Positions 1 through 7,494 are shown, numbered from the stretch's first letter. The stretch is DNA of 64,000 nt from CAZDWZ01 sp964509425 (GCA_964509425.1 CAZDWZ010000003.1:372001-436000); one strand, 5' to 3'. Notes: generated from the sequence alone by a model not told the origin. Numbers and translations: made by a program.

Positions 1-368
1 ATCCTCATGATAATCTCGCGACAGATGCGAATCTCTTCATCAGCCGTGTTGTAGTCGCTCGCGCTTCCGTTTCTCGCGTAGCCCTTTCGCAAGTTGGTCC
101 AGTACGCTTCAAGATTTGCGTAGTGCTTCCGCAGCTCCTCCCACCAAGCCCGGGGGACCGTGGTGCGGGTGTTCCATGCGACCTTGGCCGCTTCCGCCGT
201 GGAAGCTTTCGGACCACGCGCGCCGCACTCGTCGCACTCAACGCAGGTCCAGCCATATTCCACGCCTTCGTCACGGCCCGTCTCGCCGTAGTAGCTCGGG
301 TCTTTGTCGCCGCAGAAGTCGCACGGAAGCAGCTCCCGCAGCCTCTCGATGTCTGGTTTGGCGGTCAT
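1..368 (-). CDS. Lar-like zinc-ribbon phage protein (3' end outside window)
   Basis: Reading the minus strand from ATG at 368 gives at least 122 residues with no stop before the window edge, so the C-terminus is missing. Near the N-terminus there is a CDFC pair, followed about 25 residues later by CVECDEC and then an AAKVAWNTR stretch. This spacing of cysteine pairs followed by a 'W-N-x-R' signature is typical of the Lar restriction-alleviation family, small phage and plasmid zinc-ribbon proteins that in the Rac prophage protein modulate type I restriction. The start overlaps the stop of the next gene in an ATGA arrangement (366-368 against 365-367), so it is translationally coupled within the minus-strand phage operon. 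Family assignment rests on the zinc-ribbon pattern; an anti-restriction role is inferred. Confidence 0.75.
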   Translation of the reverse strand, partial: MTAKPDIERLRELLPCDFCGDKDPSYYGETGRDEGVEYGWTCVECDECGARGPKASTAEAAKVAWNTRTTVPRAWWEELRKHYANLEAYWTNLRKGYARNGSASDYNTADEEIRICREIIMR

Positions 369-628
369 GTGCGCACCTTCACGTAGTCGTCGAAAGCTTC
401 CTCTACGTTGTCCTCGGTGTAATCCTTCGCGGCTCGTTCTCCGTAGTTCGCTCCCGCTTCGAAGTCCTTGCGACGGACGGCGAGGATACGAACCTGCAAT
501 GGGTTCCAATGTTCCCCCGAGGGGTCGCGAAAGCTCGGCGAGCCCGGACACCTCGCACATAGAATCGTGCCATCATCCAGCACATCAGGCGCTTTTCCAC
601 ACCACGCGCACTTTTCAATCTCGCTCAT
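365..628 (-). CDS. Small zinc-ribbon phage protein
   Basis: An 87-residue protein beginning MSEIEKCAWCGK with a CAWC pair near residue 8 and a CARC pair near residue 25, which would form one four-cysteine zinc site. The rest is charged and acidic with no membrane segment. It lies directly upstream of the Lar-like gene and overlaps it by four bases. An AGGAAGG stretch a few bases before the ATG is a good ribosome binding site. I do not recognise a named family; two adjacent small zinc-ribbon genes suggest a nucleic-acid-binding or host-takeover role, which is inference. Confidence 0.7.
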   Translation of the reverse strand: MSEIEKCAWCGKAPDVLDDGTILCARCPGSPSFRDPSGEHWNPLQVRILAVRRKDFEAGANYGERAAKDYTEDNVEEAFDDYVKVRT

Positions 629-637
629 GGACCTTCC

Positions 638-880
638 TCACTCCTCTTGAAATTCGTAGAGCCGGACCAAGCGATAGCGCCGCATTGAATAGGTCCGTTT
701 CTCGACGGCTGGGATGCTTGTGATTGCCGGTCCGGCCTCGGCGGAGAGACTGCCGATGTGCGTAACCGCGGCACGTTCCATTCGCGGCAGAAATGAATTC
801 AACGGTCGAATGTCAGAAATGATTCCGTCTTTTGTCCGTAGCTGGTAGTAGGCCGCGGGGAGATCGTCTTTCTCGCTCAT
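638..880 (-). CDS. Hypothetical phage protein, 80 aa
   Basis: An 80-residue soluble protein with no cysteine motif, membrane segment or recognisable domain. It overlaps the stop of the preceding membrane-peptide gene by four bases (ATGA) and is 9 bp from the next gene, so it belongs to the same tightly packed operon. Codon use and packing support it as a real gene; function unknown. Confidence 0.6.
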   Translation of the reverse strand: MSEKDDLPAAYYQLRTKDGIISDIRPLNSFLPRMERAAVTHIGSLSAEAGPAITSIPAVEKRTYSMRRYRLVRLYEFQEE

Positions 881-1044
881 GGCGTCACCGCTTGCTTTTG
901 CGCACTGAGCTTTCGAAACTCAAGTTCGTGCGCCATGCAGCCCTTCGACCACGAGACGAAACCGAGGATGAGGACGACCACGCAGATCCCGCACACGATC
1001 GTCGCCAACTCGTATTCGCCTATCTTTAGCTTTCCGTATTCCAT
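877..1044 (-). CDS. Small single-span membrane protein, 55 aa
   Basis: I place the start at 1044 because a GGAGGGGAAGAG sequence sits just upstream; an in-frame extension to 1146 is possible but has no such site. The 55-residue product has one hydrophobic segment at about residues 13-31 (ATIVCGICVVVLILGFVSW) followed by a short basic, soluble tail. It could be an inner-membrane phage peptide such as a superinfection-exclusion or lysis accessory protein, but nothing identifies which. It is coupled to the next gene by a four-base overlap. Confidence 0.6.
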   Translation of the reverse strand: MEYGKLKIGEYELATIVCGICVVVLILGFVSWSKGCMAHELEFRKLSAQKQAVTP

Positions 1045-1063
1045 CCGCTCTTCCCCTCCCTGG

Positions 1064-1582
1064 CTATTCGGTTGGTTTATTGTCGAAGCTCTCCATGCGT
1101 CCGAGCGTGTTCTGCAAAATGCATCGGAGTTGGTGAGACAGGCCATGCTTGTCGACGAATCCTTGAATCGGTAGCCATGGACTATTTCCGCGCCGCTTCG
1201 AAGCCGCTCTCCAGTCGCAGAGCATTTCCATCAGGTCGAAGAGATCCATTCCGCCGAAGATGTCGTGAGCGAACTCGGGCAACGTCAAGGCGACGTTCTC
1301 GGGGTGATGCCGGTTCATGAACTTGTGATGCTCCCAGCCCTCGCCCATCTGCTTCGTCAGCCGCTTGTATTCGTCGGAGCCGTAAGGAACTTCTTTGGTG
1401 TTCAGCTCCCACACCGGCTCGACGTAAGCCTTTCGTTCGATCTCCGAGAACTTGCTGGCGTCGTGAACCATCGCGCCATCCAGCAACTTCTTTGCGCACT
1501 TCATCATGTCCTCGGCGACCCACTGCTGATGCTTCCGAGTGTCCGCTTCGTAGAACAGTTCTTTAATATCCGGCGTCTCCAT
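1064..1582 (-). CDS. DUF5662-like phage protein
   Basis: The start at 1582 (METPDIKELF) follows an AAGGAGGAGGG ribosome binding site; the frame is open to 1714 but the extra residues look like non-coding sequence. The 172-residue protein has an HDASKF motif near residue 40 and a GWEHHKFMNRHHPEN segment near residue 82, the His/Asp-rich pattern of the DUF5662 family found in phages and mobile elements. The conserved histidines and aspartates suggest a metal site, but no biochemical role is established. It ends 20 bp before the membrane peptide at 1044. Confidence 0.75.
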   Translation of the reverse strand: METPDIKELFYEADTRKHQQWVAEDMMKCAKKLLDGAMVHDASKFSEIERKAYVEPVWELNTKEVPYGSDEYKRLTKQMGEGWEHHKFMNRHHPENVALTLPEFAHDIFGGMDLFDLMEMLCDWRAASKRRGNSPWLPIQGFVDKHGLSHQLRCILQNTLGRMESFDNKPTE

Positions 1583-1610
1583 ATTCCCTCCTCCTTGCCC
1601 CGTGGGGTTG

Positions 1611-2222
1611 TTAAACTTCACACCGTCTCGCGAGCTCCACGAGCCACTCGGCGAACCGGGGCGGGGCGGCTTCGCGTTCTCGCTTACCCAAGCTTGAAAA
1701 GATTCTGCCTGCACTCATGCGGATCGACGAACTAATCACGCGCGGCGGTTCTTGAAGATTCATCGGTATTGCCGGCACATCTCGCGGCTCACACCCAACC
1801 ACGTAAAGCAAAGTCGCTTTCTCTGCCGGATGGCCCCAATTCTTCTGAGAGACGACAAGCGACCAGCCTCCCCAGGCGTCGCGCGTTCCAGGCCGTGGAA
1901 GCTTGCAGGCGGCACGTATGCGCGTATCTCTCGGGTGCTCCAGAACTCCACCGAACATTCGAATCCAGGCGACGGAGAGCAGCGCCATCCACTTCTCGGG
2001 AAAGTTGTCGTGTGCCATGTGCGCGAGCCTTCCCCACTGCCCACAAGGCGGATGCGCGACCACCGGACACCCTCCCGGCCAGTTCATCGCGTCCCGCTCC
2101 GCATCCCACGCGTCGACGCCGGGCATCGTCTTGTAGATGCTATCCTTCCGGACGAAGAGCGCGGCCACGGGGGTCATTGGTCTAGCTTTAGTAGCGATCA
2201 CGGCTCGGCTCTTCATCTTCAT
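1611..2222 (-). CDS. Phage protein with a Pro-Pro-Cys motif
   Basis: A protein of up to 203 residues with VVAHPPCGQWGRL near residue 55 and LEHPRDTR near residue 95. Proteins of this shape are common among phage hypotheticals and recall the catalytic PPC loop of cytosine-5 DNA methyltransferases, but no SAM-binding FxGxG motif is visible, so I do not call it a methyltransferase. The start is uncertain: ATG at 2222 overlaps the upstream gene by 35 bp, whereas ATG at 2177 (MTPVAALFVRKD) lies just after its stop; neither has a strong ribosome binding site. Confidence 0.65.
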   Translation of the reverse strand: MKMKSRAVIATKARPMTPVAALFVRKDSIYKTMPGVDAWDAERDAMNWPGGCPVVAHPPCGQWGRLAHMAHDNFPEKWMALLSVAWIRMFGGVLEHPRDTRIRAACKLPRPGTRDAWGGWSLVVSQKNWGHPAEKATLLYVVGCEPRDVPAIPMNLQEPPRVISSSIRMSAGRIFSSLGKREREAAPPRFAEWLVELARRCEV

Positions 2223-2598
2223 GCGGCGCCGGCAGTGCGGGCTTCACCGGTAGCGTGAAGCTTTTCAGCGGACGAGGATGGCAACTCTCAACCGCGGCCC
2301 GCGCCGCTTCTTCTGTGCAGGGCGAGATGCAGTAGATTGACGCTGCGCCAAAGAGCTTAGAGAAGCCCGATACTCCAGCGCGAACAACCTTTGAACCGGC
2401 AGGGATATGCTGGTAACCGGAGTGCTCATCGGAATACTCATGATAGAGAGTTGTCTCTTCCTTCTCTGCGAGGTCTGGAACATCGACCCGGAAAAGCACC
2501 GCGCCGCCGTAAGATTCTGTCGTTACAAATCCGGCAAATCGTTGATGCCCCATGACTTCAACGATCGCCCAGCCTTCAAACTTCGATTGGTTTTCCAT
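2188..2598 (-). CDS. Conserved phage protein (FEGWAIVEVMGH type)
   Basis: The start at 2598 (MENQSKFEGWAIVE) is chosen for the AGAGGAGAAG site just upstream. The 136-residue protein opens with FEGWAIVEVMGHQRFAG and continues FRVDVPDL, a pattern that recurs in many phage and prophage hypothetical proteins. The first 70 residues look like a small beta-rich domain and the C-terminal 25 residues are Pro/Glu-rich. No enzymatic function is established. It overlaps the 3' end of the XRE-family gene by 23 bp. Confidence 0.7.
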   Translation of the reverse strand: MENQSKFEGWAIVEVMGHQRFAGFVTTESYGGAVLFRVDVPDLAEKEETTLYHEYSDEHSGYQHIPAGSKVVRAGVSGFSKLFGAASIYCISPCTEEAARAAVESCHPRPLKSFTLPVKPALPAPHEDEEPSRDRY

Positions 2599-3001
2599 CT
2601 TGCTTCTCCTCTGTTTGTATTGACTCGCCACCTAGAATTTGTCCCAGGTCCTCCAGATCGATTTGGTAGAACCGCGACAAGCTCACCATCGCCTTAAACC
2701 CAGGGTTCGCGATCTTTCCGGACTCCAGTTGCGACAAGTAAGCGTGATTAACGCCCGTGACCTTGTCGACATCGCGAAGGGAGTAGCCTTGCGCCGTTCG
2801 CAAGCAACGCAGGAACGCGCCCAGCGTCTTCGGTCTCATATCTTCTTCCATGGTCACCATCATTCCGTAGACAGCCTTGAACGCATCAGCTCGAACGGTG
2901 TTGCTCATCCCGCGGAGTGTTGACTCTAGCTGGTACTCGGCTTCAACCCAGAGCTTCAGCTCGGTCCATGCTTTTTCGATAGGGGCGCGTTCGTGATTCA
3001 C
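2576..3001 (-). CDS. XRE-family helix-turn-helix regulator
   Basis: A 141-residue protein starting with GTG at 3001, which overlaps the upstream stop (GTGA) and follows GGGAGAGAGG. Residues 60-120 form a Cro/C1-type HTH: LGAFLRCLRTAQGYSLRDVD, then VNHAYLSQLESGKIANPGF. The first 55 residues are helical and unassigned and may mediate dimerisation. In the middle of a phage early operon it is more likely a modulator than the main lysogeny repressor, which is usually divergent from the early genes. No operator can be assigned. Confidence 0.8.
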   Translation of the reverse strand: MNHERAPIEKAWTELKLWVEAEYQLESTLRGMSNTVRADAFKAVYGMMVTMEEDMRPKTLGAFLRCLRTAQGYSLRDVDKVTGVNHAYLSQLESGKIANPGFKAMVSLSRFYQIDLEDLGQILGGESIQTEEKQDGKPIEV

Positions 3002-3348
3002 CCCTCTCTCCCTGCCGCGCGTATCTGCGCCTTGATCTCCTCGCGGATGGCGGCTTCGACCGTTTCCGCTTTCACGTTAAAGTTGAAGAACACATCGTTC
3101 AGCGCGGCATAGATCGGCCCGCGATCCTCCTTCTTTGGCTCCGGCGGTATCGGGCCGAGTTCGTCTTGGACGGCGGTGAAGGGGGCGTCGGCAAAAAGGA
3201 GGTTCTTGGGCCAAAATCCGCTGGAAAATGCTCCTGCCCCGAATCTGTATAGGGTGTCGCCTCGAACCGAGCGCACGACTCGCCCTTCGTCTCCTCCAAG
3301 CCAACAACACGCGGCTGTCGCTGTATTAAACACCTTGCTCCGGCTCAT
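2998..3348 (-). CDS. Hypothetical phage protein, 116 aa
   Basis: A 116-residue protein coupled at both ends by four-base overlaps. The N-terminal half is aromatic and glycine-rich (FGAGAFSSGFWPKN); the C-terminal third (AETVEAAIREEIKAQIRAAG) is predicted helical and could form a coiled coil. No recognisable family. Tight packing in the operon is the main support for it being real. Confidence 0.6.
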   Translation of the reverse strand: MSRSKVFNTATAACCWLGGDEGRVVRSVRGDTLYRFGAGAFSSGFWPKNLLFADAPFTAVQDELGPIPPEPKKEDRGPIYAALNDVFFNFNVKAETVEAAIREEIKAQIRAAGREG

Positions 3349-3641
3349 GACGGTTGCTCCTCTGTCTCTGCGATTGGGAACATCTTTCGTGCGGCCTCAA
3401 AGATGGGATTAAGCGCGTCCTCGTCTTTCTTCTCGACAGCATCCATCTCGTTGAGAATGTCAGCTAGGTCCTGCATGCACCCGTGACTGGCTTTGCCGAT
3501 CACGTCTAGAACGTCCTCGTTCTTGATGTTGTCAATGACGTAGGCGTTATATTCGTGCGAAATTTTCGCGATCGCTTGAGCGATATACGCGATCGCTTCG
3601 TGCTGCTTCCTCGCTTGCTTCCGCTTCTCTTCGATACTCAT
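3345..3641 (-). CDS. Hypothetical phage protein, 98 aa, helical
   Basis: A 98-residue, almost entirely helical and acidic protein with a basic first 12 residues (MSIEEKRKQARKQ). It overlaps the next gene by four bases. A good AGGAGC site precedes the ATG. No family recognised. Confidence 0.6.
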   Translation of the reverse strand: MSIEEKRKQARKQHEAIAYIAQAIAKISHEYNAYVIDNIKNEDVLDVIGKASHGCMQDLADILNEMDAVEKKDEDALNPIFEAARKMFPIAETEEQPS

Positions 3642-3661
3642 GACGGTTGCTCCTGGGATTG

Positions 3662-3802
3662 TTAAATCAAACTCAGTAACCAGCTCGCGACGCAGTAGCC
3701 GAGATATGCTAGGCCATACAGAAACGTCATCACGCCGATGCAGTAGAAAAACCCAACCACTCTAAAGATCACGTCGCCGCCCGCCATCCAGTCTGCGCTC
3801 AT
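3662..3802 (-). CDS. Small membrane peptide, 46 aa
   Basis: Reading minus from ATG at 3802 to TAA at 3662 gives 46 residues that begin MSADWMAGGDVIF and are hydrophobic for most of their length (VVGFFYCIGVMTFLYGLAYL), so one or two membrane spans are likely. The start overlaps the upstream stop in an ATGA arrangement and a GAGGAACA site precedes it, which supports a real gene despite its size. Function unknown; small membrane peptides in phage early operons often act in exclusion or inhibition of host membrane proteins. Confidence 0.6.
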   Translation of the reverse strand: MSADWMAGGDVIFRVVGFFYCIGVMTFLYGLAYLGYCVASWLLSLI

Positions 3803-4014
3803 TGTTCCTCCAGTAACTTTTCGGCGCTGTTCTTAATCTTTTCGGCAAAGGCGATCGCCTGTTTTCGCGGCATTCCAATCCAAGACGTCGGAGCGCCGAA
3901 ATCAACAACAACGATTTGCTGTTTGAGGTCTGCCCCGATCGCCAATCTAAGCTCCCCGCAATCAGTGTTCGAGACCTTGCCTTGGGGAAACTTGTTCGTT
4001 GGTCCTAATTTCAT
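3799..4014 (-). CDS. Hypothetical phage protein, 71 aa
   Basis: The start at 4014 (MKLGPTNKFPQGK) overlaps the upstream stop by four bases; the longer open frame to 4221 runs antisense-like through the upstream gene and is not credible. The 71-residue product has a beta-rich centre (LKQQIVVVDFGAPTSWIGM) and a helical C-terminus (AIAFAEKIKNSAEKLLEEQ). No family recognised. Confidence 0.65.
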   Translation of the reverse strand: MKLGPTNKFPQGKVSNTDCGELRLAIGADLKQQIVVVDFGAPTSWIGMPRKQAIAFAEKIKNSAEKLLEEQ

Positions 4015-4352
4015 CGCCGGTCCTCGGGGAGCGGGGGAAGAGGCATCCACGCGATAACTTGCGCGCCCTTTCGGTGTGTCGTTAAGCTCCAATCGCCATA
4101 GAAATAGGCGTCGGTTACATAACAACCCCGCTCTGACTCCACGGCCACGACGCACCAAGTCGCCTTTCCGTCGATACACTTTGGTAAGCTTCCTTCGGTT
4201 ACCGGGAATGCCGGCACCCACTTCGGCGCGAGGAGGTCGAACAGGGCGCGGACTTCGTCATTTCGGATGTGCGGCCGATACTCTCCATCCCTCGTATATG
4301 AGGGCACGGTTTTGTTGTGCAGCCAGGTTTCAAACTCTTCCCGTGTCATCAC
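4011..4352 (-). CDS. DUF551-like phage protein
   Basis: A 113-residue protein whose C-terminus reads GAQVIAWMPLPPLPEDRR. A 'W-M-P-L-P' ending after a short beta-rich region (WCVVAVESERGCYVTDAYF) is the hallmark of DUF551 proteins, frequent in temperate phages with no known activity. The N-terminal 40 residues contain a charged helix. It is coupled downstream by a four-base overlap. Confidence 0.65.
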   Translation of the reverse strand: MMTREEFETWLHNKTVPSYTRDGEYRPHIRNDEVRALFDLLAPKWVPAFPVTEGSLPKCIDGKATWCVVAVESERGCYVTDAYFYGDWSLTTHRKGAQVIAWMPLPPLPEDRR

Positions 4353-4373
4353 TCATGCCCTCCAAAGCGGCGG

Positions 4374-4622
4374 CTAGGCCGCGGTCTTCAGTTTGTTCAC
4401 GACCAACACCAGCGAAGCTAAGTCCAGCTCGGTGAATGACTGCTGGAAAATCGTCTCTGACTTCTCTTCCGTGTCGTCGTACCATTGGCCGTAGTCGTAT
4501 CCACCTCCTTGCTTGTAGGTGCTGCTTCGTCGCTTCACGTCGCGTTCCGTGACTTGCGTCACCGTCACCGTGAACCGCTTCGGTCTGACAAAGTGTTTTG
4601 TCTCAATCTCACTCTCGCTCAT
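4374..4622 (-). CDS. Hypothetical phage protein, 82 aa
   Basis: An 82-residue protein with a beta-rich start (RFTVTVTQVTERDV), a Tyr/Gly-rich middle (YKQGGGYDYGQWYDD) and a helical end. A GGGAGGAGC site lies just before the ATG. No recognisable domain. Confidence 0.6.
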   Translation of the reverse strand: MSESEIETKHFVRPKRFTVTVTQVTERDVKRRSSTYKQGGGYDYGQWYDDTEEKSETIFQQSFTELDLASLVLVVNKLKTAA

Positions 4623-4643
4623 GCTCCTCCCTCGGGTTGCGGG

Positions 4644-4976
4644 TTAGAAAACGCCGCGTTCTTTCAATTCGGCTATCCGTTCTTCATTGAGGCCGATTCG
4701 TCTCAAGCCATCCTCAACGGAAATCAATTCGGCTTCTGGCAGTCGCATGATCTGTTTCTGCGTGCAGGAAAATCCATAGTGCAGCTGAACACCCCCGCAG
4801 CATTCGTCGGAGAAGCGCGTAGTGATTCGAACCGGACAAAAACGAAGACCGCCCAACAGACGACTCCCGACGCCGCCTTCGACGTCGCCGCTAATCGCAG
4901 ACTGATCCACGTCCCGCTCAATGAACACCTTGTCGCCAATCTCAAACTTCCAGGTCAGTGTCGTTTCCTTCGCCAT
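4644..4976 (-). CDS. Hypothetical phage protein, 110 aa
   Basis: Two ATGs lie six bases apart. I choose the second (MAKETTLTWKFEIGD), because the GAGGG site is correctly spaced from it and abuts the first. The N-terminal section is beta-rich with a GDKVFIERD turn, and the middle carries two adjacent cysteines. No family recognised. Confidence 0.6.
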   Translation of the reverse strand: MAKETTLTWKFEIGDKVFIERDVDQSAISGDVEGGVGSRLLGGLRFCPVRITTRFSDECCGGVQLHYGFSCTQKQIMRLPEAELISVEDGLRRIGLNEERIAELKERGVF

Positions 4977-5012
4977 CTCCATCCCTCACGTTTGGGCTTG
5001 CAGCCCGGTTTG

Positions 5013-5249
5013 TTAACCAACTCTCCAAACAAAACTCGTTCCTTTCACAGTGCGCACCTGCACTTTAATCTTTAGGTTCTGCGCGATCTGATAAACGTTC
5101 GTCCGCGACTCGCGGTATTCGGCCGGGATCTCGAAGCTGTCTCCGATCTTCAATCGTTGAAGATTCGGATACCAAAACGAGGTCCGCCTCACGGGCTCGG
5201 GGATCGCGACGTTCTTTCTGATAGGAACTAGGAGCGGTTCGTATTTCAT
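5013..5249 (-). CDS. Hypothetical phage protein downstream of integrase
   Basis: The start at 5249 (MKYEPLLVPIRK) overlaps the integrase stop as TAATG and is preceded by AAAAGGAGGTCGG inside the integrase 3' end. The 78-residue protein contains KIGDSFEIPAEYRE and ends in a beta-rich segment with RTNVYQIAQNLKIKVQVRT; short proteins of this layout (a 'gD-S-F' turn then an R-x-N-V-Y helix) are common in phage early regions. Function unknown. Confidence 0.65.
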   Translation of the reverse strand: MKYEPLLVPIRKNVAIPEPVRRTSFWYPNLQRLKIGDSFEIPAEYRESRTNVYQIAQNLKIKVQVRTVKGTSFVWRVG

Positions 5250-6295
5250 TAGGCCGACCTCCTTTTCCATGCGCGAGAGGAAGCCGCGTGAAGGTCTTCA
5301 AGCTCTCGCTCGGTGTAAATCATCGTGGTCTTGGTATCCGTGTGCCCCAAAGCCTGAGCGACAAGACGGATGTCCTTGCAGTCATCGAGAAGATTGCGGG
5401 CGAAGGCGTGTCTGTAGCGGTGCGGGTTGTAGTGGCCCTTGTCCGCCGTTTTCGCGACTTTGGACACCTGCTGATAGAATCCGTTGTAAGTGAGGAAGAA
5501 CGAGTCAGGCTCGGAGAGCTTTGACTTTTGCATCGCCGGGAAGAGGGGCAGCACTCCTTTCTCGTGCTCGTTGAGCATTCGGTATCCGCTCTTCTTCTCG
5601 ATGAGGCCGCGCTCTCGGACTTGCGTCCAGACTTTCACCGCCTCCGCAACTTCCTCGGGCAACGCCTTGTTTTTAATCTTCCGGTATTTGCAGAGGACGT
5701 TCTTGAGGAAGCGGAAGTCGGAAGAGATTTGATTCATGCGAATCAGCGTAATCTCGAAGCTCCGGAGTCCGGTCGCGAGCATCACCAAAACCATCGTGCC
5801 GTTCCTGGCTTGGAGAAACGGATTCCGCCCGGTTTTGAAAGCGGCATCAACTAACGAGTCCGCGATATCGGGATCGATCCCCTTGTATTCCGGCTCCGGC
5901 ATCGGCACCGGAGAAACCCGCTCCATTGGGTTCGGGAATTCCGGATGCCGCTTGCAGAATTGCTTGAACACCTGGCGAAGAGTCGAGAGCATCCGATTGA
6001 CGTAGCTCGGTTGATAATTCTCAACTTCGAGACACTCGGTTACAAAACCCTCCACCGTCGCGAACGTGACGTCACCGGCCGTAAGCTCGAACGCCTTACA
6101 CTTCAGTTGGCGGCAGAGACTCGCCTCAAACCGGCGCAAGTCTCCGCGCTTCTGTCTCTGTGTTGAGCTGTATTGCTCGGTGAAGTTGTCCTCATACCAA
6201 CGAAACAATCCGTTCTCGCCGCTCAGCGGAAACAGATCGCACTTGTTCGTGACGATCCGATTACGTGAGCCGCTTATATGCACTGATGCAGTCAT
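5249..6295 (-). CDS. int: Tyrosine recombinase / phage integrase
   Basis: Site-specific recombinase that would integrate and excise the prophage. From the ATG at 6295 (RBS AGAGGGAG) the protein has 348 residues. Residues about 28-115 form the SAM-like core-binding domain and residues 140-340 the catalytic domain, with R178 in TGLRS, H292 and R295 in PHRYRHAFA, H318 in LGHTD and nucleophile Y327 in MIYTE: the complete R-H-R-H-Y set. It lies inside the minus-strand operon, between the endolysin and the accessory genes, instead of next to an obvious att site. A second in-frame ATG at 6394 with a strong GAGAGGAG site would add 33 residues resembling a signal peptide. Family certain; start and att site uncertain. 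Confidence 0.92.
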   Translation of the reverse strand: MTASVHISGSRNRIVTNKCDLFPLSGENGLFRWYEDNFTEQYSSTQRQKRGDLRRFEASLCRQLKCKAFELTAGDVTFATVEGFVTECLEVENYQPSYVNRMLSTLRQVFKQFCKRHPEFPNPMERVSPVPMPEPEYKGIDPDIADSLVDAAFKTGRNPFLQARNGTMVLVMLATGLRSFEITLIRMNQISSDFRFLKNVLCKYRKIKNKALPEEVAEAVKVWTQVRERGLIEKKSGYRMLNEHEKGVLPLFPAMQKSKLSEPDSFFLTYNGFYQQVSKVAKTADKGHYNPHRYRHAFARNLLDDCKDIRLVAQALGHTDTKTTMIYTERELEDLHAASSRAWKRRSA

Positions 6296-6446
6296 GGCGT
6301 GTTCTCCCTCTTTGATCCTGAGCAAGAGCCGCGCCGAAACTGCTGGCGAAGCTTGTGCAGATAAAATCAGGGCTATGAAGCACTTGATCAACATCAGCTC
6401 TCCTCTCGGTATTTCGATTGTGTCTGTGCCGTCGTGACAACAGCGG

Positions 6447-7010
6447 TTAATAAACTTTGCTTTCCCAGGTCTTCGTGAGCGTTGCGTATTTCTTGACCGC
6501 CTCTCGCGCTTCCTTCCTGGATTTCCTCCATCCGGGGCCACCGTTCCAACGGGCATAAACGCATAAGGTCGATTGATTACAGGCCGATAGATGCCGCTCG
6601 ATTCTCGGTAATCCGAGAGCGATGCTGGTCTGGTCATCGAGAAGTTCGGTCGGAGGAACTCCGCTTTCGAGGAAGGTGTACACGCCTGAGAGTTGGAGCG
6701 ATCCCCAAGAACTCATAAGCTCATTGTACTCCGCTCTGGTCCGGGCGATTGGCGCTGCTTTCTTGTGCCACTCGCGGGACTTCTCGCGGTTAGGCACGGG
6801 GTTCCGGCCGCAACTGGACTCCTGACAGGCGATCGCTTTACACGCGAGAATTGCGGCCGGAGACGAACCACGCTTGCGCCCCTGCCGTTCGCACTCTCGA
6901 AGCGTCGGCGTGTTCTCTCTCTTTGAAACGCTCCGAGTTGCGTCGGCGTAGGCGGATAAACCGAGAACGCATCCACCGAGAAAAACTGCTGTGTAAAACT
7001 CCCTTTTCAT
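6447..7010 (-). CDS. Exported lysozyme/SLT-like endolysin
   Basis: A 187-residue muralytic enzyme candidate that would cleave the glycan strands of peptidoglycan at host lysis. The start at 7010 follows AAAGGAGGG and overlaps the stop of the holin candidate (ATGA). Residues 1-22 are a signal peptide or signal-arrest segment (FYTAVFLGGCVLGLSAYA). The catalytic fold is seen in ACQESSCGRN (E64 as the likely general acid), SSWGSLQLSG at 100-109 and ARWNGGPGW at 153-161, the pattern of soluble lytic transglycosylases and goose-type lysozymes. Six cysteines may form disulfides, fitting a periplasmic protein. A Sec-type signal makes it similar to the SAR endolysins of phages that need only a pinholin. 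Confidence 0.8.
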   Translation of the reverse strand: MKREFYTAVFLGGCVLGLSAYADATRSVSKRENTPTLRECERQGRKRGSSPAAILACKAIACQESSCGRNPVPNREKSREWHKKAAPIARTRAEYNELMSSWGSLQLSGVYTFLESGVPPTELLDDQTSIALGLPRIERHLSACNQSTLCVYARWNGGPGWRKSRKEAREAVKKYATLTKTWESKVY

Positions 7011-7228
7011 AACCCTCCTTTGTCTAAGTAGAACTCGATTAAAAAAGTTACTGCGATGAGAACTCCGAAAATGAACAACGTGATGAGAAAGTTGATTTGC
7101 TCGAGACGCGCGACTCTCTCGGCGTCGTCGACCGGATACGGAACGTAAGGGACTTCGCGCTCCGTCATCGGGACGTCGCGGATGTCGATGTCGGCGACTA
7201 CGGGGAGGCGGAATTGAAGGATCTTCAT
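7007..7228 (-). CDS. Holin candidate, single C-terminal membrane span
   Basis: A 73-residue protein with a charged N-terminal 45 residues and one membrane segment (FLITLFIFGVLIAVTFLIEF, about 47-66) ending in DKGGL. It is directly upstream of, and coupled to, the endolysin gene, the usual place for a holin. With one span and an N-in topology it would be a class III-like holin or a lysis regulator. Assignment rests on position and topology only. Confidence 0.5.
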   Translation of the reverse strand: MKILQFRLPVVADIDIRDVPMTEREVPYVPYPVDDAERVARLEQINFLITLFIFGVLIAVTFLIEFYLDKGGL

Positions 7229-7494
7229 TGGACCTCCTTCCGGCTCTCGAATTGCGATTGGAGGACCGCTCGAATCCGCTCCACCGACTCGTCAAGCTCC
7301 GTCGGAAAGTGTGACGCGGCATGAGCAAGGACGCTGATCGAGAAGCACCCGCCCAAGTGATCGTCGATTATCCCGGCCGCATGGCACAAGCGAATCACAG
7401 CGCTGTCTCTCGTCGGCCTGAGCGGATAAGGCTCGGGGTTCAGCGACATGATCTTGAGAGTCTCTTCGGTGATGACTTGAAGTTGTAGGTTCAT
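7225..7494 (-). CDS. Hypothetical phage protein, 89 aa
   Basis: An 89-residue soluble protein with a helical C-terminus (ELDESVERIRAVLQSQFES) and RDSAVIRLCHAAGIIDDH in the middle. Four-base overlaps with both neighbours. No family recognised. Confidence 0.6.
   Translation of the reverse strand: MNLQLQVITEETLKIMSLNPEPYPLRPTRDSAVIRLCHAAGIIDDHLGGCFSISVLAHAASHFPTELDESVERIRAVLQSQFESRKEVQ

Noticed and set aside
1611..2222. DNA cytosine methyltransferase
   Set aside because: Only the PPC-like motif is visible; the SAM-binding FxGxG and the ENV motif are absent, so I keep it as a phage protein of unknown function.
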